A stretch of DNA of 46,715 nt, from contig NZ_GG666044.1 of assembly GCF_000156575.1 (NCBI RefSeq), positions 382,487 through 429,201 of the forward strand, given 5' to 3'. Source of the DNA: Anaerococcus lactolyticus ATCC 51172 (GTDB lineage: Bacteria; Bacillota; Clostridia; Tissierellales; Peptoniphilaceae). The notes beneath the pieces are model-generated. The model did not search any database and had not been told where the DNA came from. It saw nothing but the letters and a program-made list of their open reading frames with translations. Numbering within the stretch: the stretch's first letter is position 1; each line of letters opens with the position of its first letter. Below are positions 26,095 through 34,238 of this stretch, piece after piece. The position numbers and the translations under genes were made by a program.

Positions 26095-26220
26095 AATAAT
26101 CTCTCCTTTATTATTTTTTGTTACCAATAAAATTTTATAGTAACGATTTCACACTTATATAATATCACACATTTTAATAATTGTTGGGACAAATCCAGCC
26201 TTATTTTTTGTCAGAAATTT

Positions 26221-26286
26221 AAAAACGCCAAGACTTTGACTTTTTTTGTCAAGTTTTGACGTTTTTTTGCAAGGCAAACGTTTTTA
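26221..26286. promoter_or_regulatory. Control region between arcB and the AraC-type regulator
   Basis: The 240-base divergent gap holds a long imperfect inverted repeat (26221-26267; AAAAACG arms with GACTTTGAC / GTCAAGTTTTGAC) that contains two direct TTTGAC copies 20 bases apart, the spacing of an AraC-type dimer site. It could also act as a terminator on either strand. TAAAAACGTTTGCC on the minus strand (26273-26286) resembles a catabolite-control (cre) site with two mismatches. A TATTATATAA stretch near 26155-26165 is a candidate arcB -10 region. Confidence 0.45.
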
Positions 26287-26365
26287 TTCCTGCTTATAAA
26301 TATTTTTTTAAATATCTTGAAATAAAAATAATAATAAATATTATATAATAAGGAGGATTTTTCTT

Positions 26366-27622
26366 ATGGGAAAAAAATATGTTACACTACAGGATTCGTT
26401 TTCATCGTCTATGAACGAATCGAACCTCATCAGTTTTGATATCCAATCTGATGATGGCAAAACTCTGCCACTGATGCATAAACATAGTAGATTTTTATAT
26501 ATCCTAGAGGGTGAAGGCAAAATCAAAATCCAGGATAGGGTCTACAAGATGGCTCCCGGTACAGTTATATCAATCCTTCCTTGGCAAACTTCAGAAATCA
26601 TCGAGGTAGAAAAGAAAATTTCCTACTACCTTTTAGTATATAATTTCAACCTTATAAATATCTATATTAAAAGCCAACTAAATCTTAACAAAGAAGACGT
26701 TGACTTTATTAAATGTCTTTATTCAAACGAGTCTGCCCTCTATGACCTTGAGGCTATCGAAAAAATCGAAGATATTTTTGAGGATATCAGAAATGAAGTA
26801 GGTGTTCATTCCTTAAACCTAATCATCCACACCAAACAAAAATTCTCAACTATCTATCTTATGTGCAAGATTACTGAACTATTGATTACCTACATGAGAT
26901 ATGTAGACGACAGCGATACCTTTGGAGAATCAATCGCTGCCAAGCCAGAAAATATTTTTATGTATATGTTTTTAAATTCATCTAAAGACATAAGTCTCGA
27001 AGTCTTATCAAAAATTTTTCTTATGTCTGAATCTGCAATAAGCCAGTATATCAAAGATGTCACAAACCTTGGTTTTCTTGATATTCTCCATGAAATCAGG
27101 ATTTATAAGGCAAAATTTTTACTAATCCATACCTCTATGACCCTCAAAGAAATAGCTAAGGCAGTCCATTATTCAGACCCAGCCCAACTTTCAAAAGTTT
27201 TTCAATCCAAACAGTCTATAGGTACCAAAGACTTTAGGAAGCTTAACCAGCTTATAGAAGGTGATGCAACTTTCACCTTTAAGCCTGAGGACTTAAAACT
27301 TATCGACTATGTGAACGAAAATTTTGCAAGTGATATAGACATAATGGAGGTCGCAAAGAGTTTTGACCTGACCCCACGAAATATCAACAAAATTTTTGTT
27401 TATTTTATGGAGCAAAACTTCTACTCCTACCTCCACCAAGTTAGGGTCCACGCCGCCTGTGACCTTTTAGTAAACACAGACGACCCAATTGCTGATATAG
27501 CCATAAATGTCGGCTACAATTCAACAAAGACCCTCCTTAGAAATTTTTTAAAACACGTTGGTATGACCCCATCAGAATTTAGAAGTAACCACCAAGCTGA
27601 TAAGAAAAACCACACTTATTAA
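26366..27622 (+). CDS. AraC-family regulator with N-terminal cupin and two HTH domains
   Basis: A 418-residue transcription factor. The N-terminal part (about 35-95; MHKHSRFLYILEGEGKIKI, MAPGTVISILPW) is a cupin sensor. A first AraC-type HTH pair covers about 200-290 (DISLEVLSKIFLMSESAISQ, MTLKEIAKAVHYSDPAQLSK). A second lies at about 312-412 (DIDIMEVAKSFDLTPRNINK, DPIADIAINVGYNSTKTLLR, GMTPSEFR). Two complete DNA-binding domains in one chain are unusual. Divergent orientation next to arcB makes it the likely regulator of the arc cluster (inference). Confidence 0.88.
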   Translation: MGKKYVTLQDSFSSSMNESNLISFDIQSDDGKTLPLMHKHSRFLYILEGEGKIKIQDRVYKMAPGTVISILPWQTSEIIEVEKKISYYLLVYNFNLINIYIKSQLNLNKEDVDFIKCLYSNESALYDLEAIEKIEDIFEDIRNEVGVHSLNLIIHTKQKFSTIYLMCKITELLITYMRYVDDSDTFGESIAAKPENIFMYMFLNSSKDISLEVLSKIFLMSESAISQYIKDVTNLGFLDILHEIRIYKAKFLLIHTSMTLKEIAKAVHYSDPAQLSKVFQSKQSIGTKDFRKLNQLIEGDATFTFKPEDLKLIDYVNENFASDIDIMEVAKSFDLTPRNINKIFVYFMEQNFYSYLHQVRVHAACDLLVNTDDPIADIAINVGYNSTKTLLRNFLKHVGMTPSEFRSNHQADKKNHTY

Positions 27623-27632
27623 ACTTGTAATC

Positions 27633-27674
27633 CGCCCCTTAACTAGATGATAAAGCACTCAGGGGCGTTTTTTT
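27633..27674 (+). terminator. Intrinsic terminator of the AraC-type gene
   Basis: CGCCCCT / AGGGGCG stem with a 21-base loop and a T-run on the plus strand, 10 bases after the stop codon. Confidence 0.75.
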
Positions 27675-27682
27675 ATTTCAAC

Positions 27683-28303
27683 TTATTCTTTTTCTATTTT
27701 GTTTATATCTTTAAGATCAATTATCCTATCTGAAACAACTTCAACTAGGTCCTTATTATGAGAAATAAATAAAATTCCAAGCTTGTGTTTTTTAGCAAAG
27801 TGGATTAAAAGGTGGCAAATCTGAGCCTGGGTGATGGAATCAAGCATTGTTGTTACCTCATCTGCAATTAAGTATTTAGTTTCTCTTCCTAATACCCTTG
27901 CTAGGCAGACTCTTTGGAGTTCTCCACCAGATAATTCTGTTGGAAACTTCTTCAAAAACGAATCCTCTATCCCAAATTTTTCCTTTACATCTTCGTCAAC
28001 CTGCCAGCCCTCGTTTAAAATTTTCTCCACCTTCCACCTAATATTTACATTTTTTTCTGGTGCCTGGTGGACCATTTGCACTGGCAAAAATCCCCTAAGA
28101 TCATTTATATCCTTGCCATCAACTGTGACACTTCCTCTTTGTGCTTTGATATAACCTGCCATTAATTTCCCGAGTGTCGATTTACCATAACCCGATGGAG
28201 CCATAAGGCCCAATACTTCTCCAGGATTTAAGTCAAAGCTTATATCTTTTAAAATTTGAACTTTCCCATCGTAGGAAAAGCTTAAGTTTTCTACTTTTAG
28301 CAT
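27683..28303 (-). CDS. ABC importer ATPase, nickel/peptide (NikE/DppF) type
   Basis: A 206-residue ATPase with Walker A APSGYGKST (preceded by LGLM), signature LSGGELQR, Walker B YLIADEVTTMLD and switch His in FISHNKDL. The DEVTTMLD segment and small size fit the second ATPase of nickel/metallophore-type importers. It lacks the C-terminal oligopeptide extension of DppF. It is the last gene of a five-gene importer and overlaps the preceding ATPase gene by seven bases. Confidence 0.87.
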   Translation of the reverse strand: MLKVENLSFSYDGKVQILKDISFDLNPGEVLGLMAPSGYGKSTLGKLMAGYIKAQRGSVTVDGKDINDLRGFLPVQMVHQAPEKNVNIRWKVEKILNEGWQVDEDVKEKFGIEDSFLKKFPTELSGGELQRVCLARVLGRETKYLIADEVTTMLDSITQAQICHLLIHFAKKHKLGILFISHNKDLVEVVSDRIIDLKDINKIEKE

Positions 28304-29100
28304 AGCCCCTCTACCTCTTCCTTGCTTAGTAAAGTAAGCCCGTTTTCAGGTAGGGCCTTAATTAACATGCGTGAGTAAGGATTTTTTAAGTCTTCTCCGC
28401 CATTTGAAAAAGCTTCTACTGGTGAGACCTCTATAATCCTTCCATCATAAAAAATTGCAATCCTATCTGCTAGGGCTAGGGCCATGTTTATATCGTGGCT
28501 TATGATTAAAGATGTCTTGCCAGCCGCCTTTAGGTCTTTGAAATAAGCAATTATCTCATCTGTCGCCTTTTTATCCATGCCTGGTGTTGGCTCGTCAGCA
28601 ATGATTAGCTCTGCACCAGAAAGAAAAGCATCTGCAACCAAGACCCTTCTTGCCATGCCTCCAGATAATTCAAAGGGATACATCTTGTCAACTTCCTTGC
28701 CAAGTCCGAAGTTCCTATAGACTTCTTCTTGCCTCTTATAATCGCTCCTTTTTAAGGTCAACCTCGCCTGTTTGGCAGTTTTTAGGAGGGGGTTAAGGGA
28801 ATTAATTGTTTGGGGAATAAAGAAAATTTCCTTACCCCTTACTTTTTCCAGGAGGTTTTCGTCTAAAACTTTCCCCTTATAGCAGACCTCCCCCTCATAA
28901 AAACCATTATAGGGCAAAAGACCAAGAATGGCGTGAGCGAGGAGGCTCTTACCAGACCCACTCGCTCCAAATACTGCCATTATCTCACCTTTTTTTAAAT
29001 CTAATTCTAAATTTCTAACCACATCTAGCCTACGTCTTTCAAGGCCCTTTTGGTATTGAAAAAATGAAATATTTAGATTTTTTATTTCTAATATGTTCAT
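28297..29100 (-). CDS. ABC importer ATPase, nickel/peptide (NikD/DppD) type
   Basis: A 267-residue ATPase with Walker A GASGSGKS, Q-loop FFIPQTINSLNP, signature LSGGMARRVL, Walker B LIIADEPTPGMD and switch His SHDINMALA. The N-terminal LNISFFQYQKGLERRRLDVV is the usual insertion before the Walker A in this subgroup. It pairs with the following ATPase to energise the two permeases upstream. Confidence 0.88.
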   Translation of the reverse strand: MNILEIKNLNISFFQYQKGLERRRLDVVRNLELDLKKGEIMAVFGASGSGKSLLAHAILGLLPYNGFYEGEVCYKGKVLDENLLEKVRGKEIFFIPQTINSLNPLLKTAKQARLTLKRSDYKRQEEVYRNFGLGKEVDKMYPFELSGGMARRVLVADAFLSGAELIIADEPTPGMDKKATDEIIAYFKDLKAAGKTSLIISHDINMALALADRIAIFYDGRIIEVSPVEAFSNGGEDLKNPYSRMLIKALPENGLTLLSKEEVEGLC

Positions 29101-29104
29101 AAAA

Positions 29105-29992
29105 TCACCTATGATAAGAATATGGATCGAGCAAGCGACCTAAATTCTCCCCTAGTAAATTTATAGCGTAGACTACCAAACATAGGAGAAGTCCCGGGAA
29201 AAACGCTAAGTACCAGTGGCCTTGGAGTAAATATTTCATCGACTCTGATAGGATAATTCCTATAGATGGGGTCGACAAAGACAAACCAAAACCCAAAAAG
29301 CTTATGGCAGATTCGTGTAAGATTGCGTGGGGAAATAAAAGTATTAGCCCCACGATCATCTGCCCTGCTATATGAGGTAGGATGTGGTGGATAAAGATAA
29401 AAACCTTTGACTTGCCGAGAGTTTTTGATATCTTTATATAATTTTCATTTTTTAATTCTAAGATTTCTCCCCTAAGAAGTCTTGTAAGGCTAGTCCAGTG
29501 AGTTAGGGCAATGCCTAGGATGACTCCCTTGGCACCCCTGCCAGTTGATACTGATATTAGAATCAGCAGCATCATGTGGGGGATGGATAAAAATATATCT
29601 ATGATGAAATTTACCATCTTATCTATGCTTTTATTGCCCAAGCTTAAGGTTAGGGAAAAAATTGAGGCTATTAAGAGAGAAGATAAACTTCCAATAATGC
29701 CTATATAAATCGAGTTTGAAAGGCCCTTAATTGTTCTAAGGGCCATGTCCCTCCCACTGGCGTCTGTGCCAAATAAGTGGTCTAGGCTTGGTGCCTTTAA
29801 CTTATTGGCAAAATCAACCGCCAAGGTGTCATCGTTTATCATAGAGCCTTTTATAAAAATGAAGGAGAGAAAGGCAAGAGCGATAAAGATTAAAAGGAGG
29901 GTTTTTTTTCTAAGGCTAAGGCCCCTTTCCTCAACTCTTTGTGAGTGGGACCTGGTAATATTTTTTGTATATAAATTATTTTCGAGTTTCAT
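29105..29992 (-). CDS. ABC importer permease, NikC/DppC type
   Basis: A 295-residue permease. An N-terminal helix (TLLLIFIALAFLSFIFIKG) is followed by the LFGTDASGRDMALRTIKG segment diagnostic of DppC/NikC proteins, then a five-helix core with the EAA-like coupling loop near LRGEILELKNENYIKISKTLG. Its start overlaps the end of the NikB-type gene by 17 bases. Confidence 0.9.
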   Translation of the reverse strand: MKLENNLYTKNITRSHSQRVEERGLSLRKKTLLLIFIALAFLSFIFIKGSMINDDTLAVDFANKLKAPSLDHLFGTDASGRDMALRTIKGLSNSIYIGIIGSLSSLLIASIFSLTLSLGNKSIDKMVNFIIDIFLSIPHMMLLILISVSTGRGAKGVILGIALTHWTSLTRLLRGEILELKNENYIKISKTLGKSKVFIFIHHILPHIAGQMIVGLILLFPHAILHESAISFLGFGLSLSTPSIGIILSESMKYLLQGHWYLAFFPGLLLCLVVYAINLLGENLGRLLDPYSYHR

Positions 29993-30959
29993 CCATCCTC
30001 CTTAATCTCGGATCAATGACTAGATATAGGATGTCACAAATCCTATTACCCAAGTAAACAAAGACAGAGGAAAATAAAACCAAACCCAACAAAAGTGGTG
30101 CATCACCCCTAAGACCTGCTTGTACTGTAAGATTGCCTATGCCAGGATAGTTAAAGACATTTTCAACAAGAACTGTTCCCGAGAAGAGTTCTGAAAATGA
30201 CGTAAACAAAAGGCTTAGACCTGGTAAAACTAGGTTTTTAAAGGCGAATTTATTGAGAATTTGACTTTTTTTCATACCTCTAGCCTTAGCATAGAGGACG
30301 TAATCTGAATTTAAGATGTCAATTACCTTGCTTCTTGTATGTAGGATTAGATTTGAAACTCCAACTAAAATCAAAGTAAGGGCTGGGAGTACTAAGTGTT
30401 TTAAGGTATCAACAAAGGTGATATCTGCTTTTAAAACGCCAACAGGCGAGCCCATAGATGATGGAAAAATTTTTAATTTCAAAGAAAATACAATAATTAA
30501 TAAAATCCCCACCCAAAAACTTGGTGTTGATGCAAAAATAATAGCATAGGCTTTTATAATTTTATCCTTAAGCCTGCCGGCATTTGCCCCTGAAACAATT
30601 CCAAGACCAATACCAACTAACCCTTGAAAAATCCATGCTAGGGCCATTAACAAAATAGATCTTGAAAAACCTTCTCTGATTATATCTATAACTGCCCTAC
30701 CATAAATGTTAGATACACCCAAATCTCCCCTAATTAGATGCTTAACCCAAGAAAAAAACCTAATCATAAGGGGCTGATCTAGCCCCCATTGTTTGATTAA
30801 TTCTTGTTTTTGACTTGGGCTTAGGCCTATAGACTTAGCCCTTGCAAAACTTGCAACGGGGTCTATAGGCGATAAGTCCAGGAGAAGAAAGGATATAAAA
30901 CTAACAGCGAGGATTAAGAGAAGAAAAAGAAATAATTCTTTTACAATCCTCTTAGTCAT
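29976..30959 (-). CDS. ABC importer permease, NikB/DppB type
   Basis: A 327-residue permease with six hydrophobic segments. Hallmarks are the N-terminal LDLSPIDPVASFARA with the following LGLDQP-type stretch (KQWGLDQPLMIRF), GDLGVSNIYGRAV, and the coupling loop DYVLYAKARGMKKSQILNKF. It follows the binding-protein gene with no gap. Confidence 0.9.
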   Translation of the reverse strand: MTKRIVKELFLFLLLILAVSFISFLLLDLSPIDPVASFARAKSIGLSPSQKQELIKQWGLDQPLMIRFFSWVKHLIRGDLGVSNIYGRAVIDIIREGFSRSILLMALAWIFQGLVGIGLGIVSGANAGRLKDKIIKAYAIIFASTPSFWVGILLIIVFSLKLKIFPSSMGSPVGVLKADITFVDTLKHLVLPALTLILVGVSNLILHTRSKVIDILNSDYVLYAKARGMKKSQILNKFAFKNLVLPGLSLLFTSFSELFSGTVLVENVFNYPGIGNLTVQAGLRGDAPLLLGLVLFSSVFVYLGNRICDILYLVIDPRLRRMDETRK

Positions 30960-32633
30960 CTATTCCCACTTCCAATTTGATATTGAATCTAAAATTGTGA
31001 AGCGAGAGCTGTGAGGTTCTATCTTAGTTTGGCCGATTTCTAGACCGTCTCTTACCATGTAAACGTGATTTTCATTTACAAGCCATACCCATGGACAATC
31101 ACCTAGGTGAGAAAAACCAGTTTGGCCATCCCATTGGGCTTTCTTGAAATAGTCATAGAAATCATCTAGGTTGCCAGATGACAATCCCTTATCAAAATAC
31201 TCATCTACTTTTGGATTTGAGTAGAAGTTTGTGTTATAAAAATCATAAGCTCTGTACTTGCTTGAATAAGAATAGTACATATCAAGTGGGTCATAACCAC
31301 CCCAACCAAATAAAACTGCTTGGTCGTACATGTGTGGCATTACAAAGTCCCAATCACCGAACTTAGTTTCTATTTCAATACCGATTTGACGGGCTTTTTC
31401 TGCAAAATAAACTGCAAGATTTTCCCTGTCTTTATAAGCGTAATAAAGATCAAATTTAGCCTTTATACCGTCTTTTTCTCTTATACCATCAGCGCCTTCC
31501 TTCCAACCAGCTTCATCAAGCATTTTTTTAGCTCCTTCGATGTCGCCATCGTGAATTTCTGCTGTTTCTTCGTTGTACCAAGGAAGGTTATCTGCGATTG
31601 ATGTAGCCTTTGTAGCTTCACCATTTAAAACGTCTTTTATTATCTCATTCCTATCCATGGCTATGTTTAGAGCTTTTCTGATAGCTATATCGCATGTTAC
31701 ATTGTTTCCAATAGGAGAGCCTGGTGCGATTGATTTATCATCAGTAACCTTGCCTTCGTTTGGAACATAAGGAAGAGAAATACCTCTATTGTCAATTGTC
31801 TTGATACTAATTGGGTGGAAGCCTTCGATTTTCATATCCTTAGCTGTGTAAGGAACTCTGATAAGATCGCAAACTCCCTCGCTTGCTGTAGCAAGAGCTT
31901 GGTCATCATCCTTGAAGAATAAGAAGGTGATTTTCTTAAATGGACATTTTGGACCATGGTAATTTTCGTTTGGTTTAACGATCATTTCTTGGCCTTTTTT
32001 CCATTCTACAAGCTCGAAAGGTCCACTAGAAAGTGGTTTTTCACCATAAGAATCATTGTAATAATTTTTAGAAACTATACCTAGAGATGCAAGTGTAGAT
32101 GTGAATGAGATGTCTGGTTTTTCTAGAACTAAATCTATTGTCTTATCATCTACAACTTTAGCTTCTTTAAATCTTTCTAGGTTTATGCCTGCTGCCGCTT
32201 CTTTCTTGGCTGTATTATAAGTAAAGGCAACATCTTCTGCTGTAAGTGGTGAACCGTCAGCAAATTTTAGCCCGTCTTTTAATTTAACTGTATAAGTTTT
32301 GTTGTCTACTGAAAGCTTATAAGAATCTGCTAGGTCATTTTCTATATGAAGGTTCACGTCACGTTTTAATAAAGCTGAGTGGAAGATCATAGAACTTGAA
32401 TGTGAAGATTCAAATATTGGGTTAAATCCCTTTTCTGGTTCGTGGCCAATACCCAAAACCAATTCGTCTTTTGGTTTTTCTTTAGTTTTCTCTTCGGTTT
32501 TACCTGTCTCTTGACTTTCTGTCTTTACTTCTTCCTTGGCTTCTTCTTTTTTCTCGCCAGACCCACTACCACAAGCAGTTAGGGCGAAAACTAGAGCCAT
32601 CAGACCAAATAATTTCTTTACTTGTTTGTTCAT
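30960..32633 (-). CDS. ABC importer substrate-binding lipoprotein, NikA/CntA-like
   Basis: A 557-residue family-5 binding protein with lipobox LTAC (lipidated Cys21), an acidic/Lys linker, and the SBP_bac_5 core (LKDGLKFADGSPLTAEDVAF, DRNEIIKDVLNGEA). FGWGGYDPLDMYYSYSS and the Trp-rich CPWVWLVNENHVYMVRDGLE near the C terminus resemble nickel/metallophore receptors more than general peptide receptors. The substrate (Ni(II) complex, metallophore or peptide) cannot be settled from sequence. First gene of the five-gene operon. Confidence 0.87.
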   Translation of the reverse strand: MNKQVKKLFGLMALVFALTACGSGSGEKKEEAKEEVKTESQETGKTEEKTKEKPKDELVLGIGHEPEKGFNPIFESSHSSSMIFHSALLKRDVNLHIENDLADSYKLSVDNKTYTVKLKDGLKFADGSPLTAEDVAFTYNTAKKEAAAGINLERFKEAKVVDDKTIDLVLEKPDISFTSTLASLGIVSKNYYNDSYGEKPLSSGPFELVEWKKGQEMIVKPNENYHGPKCPFKKITFLFFKDDDQALATASEGVCDLIRVPYTAKDMKIEGFHPISIKTIDNRGISLPYVPNEGKVTDDKSIAPGSPIGNNVTCDIAIRKALNIAMDRNEIIKDVLNGEATKATSIADNLPWYNEETAEIHDGDIEGAKKMLDEAGWKEGADGIREKDGIKAKFDLYYAYKDRENLAVYFAEKARQIGIEIETKFGDWDFVMPHMYDQAVLFGWGGYDPLDMYYSYSSKYRAYDFYNTNFYSNPKVDEYFDKGLSSGNLDDFYDYFKKAQWDGQTGFSHLGDCPWVWLVNENHVYMVRDGLEIGQTKIEPHSSRFTILDSISNWKWE

Positions 32634-32701
32634 ACATTCTCCTTAATTTTTAATAAGCCACATTCCAACACCTATAAGCTCCCGGGTCTAATTTTCGATA
32701 C

Positions 32702-32744
32702 AAAAAAAGGCATAGAAATATCCCTTGGGGAATTTCTATACCTT
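32702..32744 (-). terminator. Intrinsic terminator after the DUF3842 gene
   Basis: On the minus strand GGTATAGAAATT pairs with ATATTTCTATGCC, followed by eight T. It separates the DUF3842 gene from the importer operon. A TATACT box just upstream (about 32750) could start a short transcript into this hairpin, but AT-rich chance matches are likely. Confidence 0.75.
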
Positions 32745-32831
32745 CATAGTATAATTTAAAATTAAAGCTAGTACCTACTAATCAAGCTATTTCTATAGCC
32801 AAGTCGCCTACTGGCAACCCCTGATAAAAGC

Positions 32832-33236
32832 CTATATATTTTTTTCAAGCTCTTCTAGAGCTAGACTTATTAATTTTTTCATAGAATAATCGCTAACTCC
32901 TACAATTACATTATCATCATGAAGGAAGGGTATCAAGATTCTTTTTGCTCTTGATACAGAAACAGCTTCAGCCATTTTACTCGTAATTTCTCCACACATA
33001 GAATTTGTAAGTAGGATTCCAATAGGTCCAATAATTATATCAGCCTTGTGCGAATTTACTATAAGGGCGTTTTCACCTGTAGCAGCACGGCTTGCCCCAG
33101 CCTTTAGCATGGCAGATGTGGCATGGGAATTTGTCCCTACGCAAGTTATATCTAAATCTTTATGCTTTTCTCTTATAGATCCCACAATTTGCTTGCCAAG
33201 ACCTCCGCCTTGGGCGTCAATAACCAATACATTCAT
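32832..33236 (-). CDS. DUF3842 family protein
   Basis: A 134-residue soluble protein. The N-terminal VLVIDAQGGGLGKQIV is a nucleotide-binding-like glycine loop and is the hallmark of DUF3842. The conserved TNSHATSAMLKAGAS and GPIGILLTNSMCGEIT follow. Function is not known; the family is common in Clostridia. It has its own promoter (TATAAT at 33261-33266) and terminator, so it is monocistronic, though it sits beside the metal/peptide importer. Confidence 0.88.
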   Translation of the reverse strand: MNVLVIDAQGGGLGKQIVGSIREKHKDLDITCVGTNSHATSAMLKAGASRAATGENALIVNSHKADIIIGPIGILLTNSMCGEITSKMAEAVSVSRAKRILIPFLHDDNVIVGVSDYSMKKLISLALEELEKNI

Positions 33237-33260
33237 ATTAACCTCTATTCTATTGATACC

Positions 33261-33266
33261 ATTATA
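33261..33266 (-). promoter_or_regulatory. -10 element of the DUF3842 gene
   Basis: TATAAT on the minus strand, 25 bases before the start codon; the -35 region is AT-rich and not well defined. Confidence 0.55.
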
Positions 33267-33362
33267 ACATAAAAACTTTATTTTTAAAAAGAAATTTTTT
33301 TACAAATAAATTCTAAGCAAAATTTTAAACACTTTTTGTCCCTTTGTGATTTTTCCAATAGA

Positions 33363-33471
33363 AAAAGGACCACGCAGGTCCCTTCCCAATAGAAAAGAAT
33401 AAGTTAGTCCTAGTTTTCATAAGGGAAAACTATAAGGAATTAATAATGAAAAACCTAGCTATTTTATAGCT
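33363..33471 (-). ncRNA. Candidate small RNA (orphan promoter plus terminator)
   Basis: Between ktrA and the DUF3842 gene a TATAAT box at 33478-33483 (with TTTGCA 17 bases upstream) would start a minus-strand transcript near 33471. It contains hairpins AGCTAT / ATAGCT and TAGTTTTC / GAAAACTA and ends at an intrinsic terminator AAGGGACC / GGTCCTTTTTC (33363-33384). About 110 bases, no start codon with ribosome site and frame. The DUF3842 gene has its own promoter downstream, so this is not simply its leader. The gap 33485-33569 shows nothing else. Confidence 0.5.
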
Positions 33472-33569
33472 GCTTATATTATAACACAATTTTCGACTTA
33501 TGCAAACTATTTCACAGAAAATTATTCTTTTGCATTTTTTGAATATTTTTATATTTTCCTGACGTTTTC

Positions 33570-34229
33570 CTATTTTTCCTCGTTAGAAACTTTCTCTACA
33601 TCATCTTTCTTACCAATAATAACTATAAGATCGTTCTTTTCAATTTCGGTGTGTGGACCCGGATTTATTATTGTTTGACCACCTCTTTCAAAGGCAACAA
33701 CATTTAGATTGTATTTATTTCTAAAATCCAATTCCAATAGGTTTTTGCCTACCCAAGCCTTGTGGACTCTCACTTCTGCAAGAGAAAATTCCTTGGAAAA
33801 CTCTATAAATTCAAGGAGGTTTGAACCAGCGATTACCCTGGCAAGTCTTTCCCCACTATCAAGTTCTGGGAAAATTATCTTATCAGCTCCAATTTTTTCT
33901 AAAATCCTCTCGTGGGTTACGGTTGTAGCCTTGGCGACAACTGAAGTTATGCCTGCATCCTTGCATAGCAAGGTAGCTTCGATACTAGCTTCGATGTTGG
34001 AGCCTGTCGCTATTACTGCTATATCAAAATTTTTTATACCCAAATCTCTCATGGCTTCTTCATCTGTCATGTCAGCCTGAGCTGCATAGGTAACTTGGTC
34101 TGCTACCCTTTGTACCTTAGTATAGTCCCTATCCACAGCCAATACTTCCACGCCTTTTTCAAATAATTTTTTGGCAAGGGCTGAGCCAAACCTGCCAAGA
34201 CCAAGTACTAATACATTTTTATTTTTCAT
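33570..34229 (-). CDS. ktrA: Ktr/Trk potassium uptake regulatory subunit (KtrA/TrkA)
   Basis: A 219-residue cytoplasmic regulator with an N-terminal RCK_N domain (VLGLGRFGSALAKKL nucleotide-binding loop, VDRDYTKVQ acidic end of the second strand, IATGSNIEASI) and a C-terminal RCK_C domain (about 135-219). It binds nucleotides and c-di-AMP in characterised relatives and gates the KtrB channel-like subunit. Nine bases after the ktrB gene. Confidence 0.92.
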   Translation of the reverse strand: MKNKNVLVLGLGRFGSALAKKLFEKGVEVLAVDRDYTKVQRVADQVTYAAQADMTDEEAMRDLGIKNFDIAVIATGSNIEASIEATLLCKDAGITSVVAKATTVTHERILEKIGADKIIFPELDSGERLARVIAGSNLLEFIEFSKEFSLAEVRVHKAWVGKNLLELDFRNKYNLNVVAFERGGQTIINPGPHTEIEKNDLIVIIGKKDDVEKVSNEEK

Positions 34230-34238
34230 ATTTTCTCC

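Noticed and set aside
33363-33471. T-box leader
   Set aside because: The terminator resembles one, but the antiterminator consensus (GGTGG-ACC type) and specifier stem are missing and no synthetase or amino-acid gene follows.
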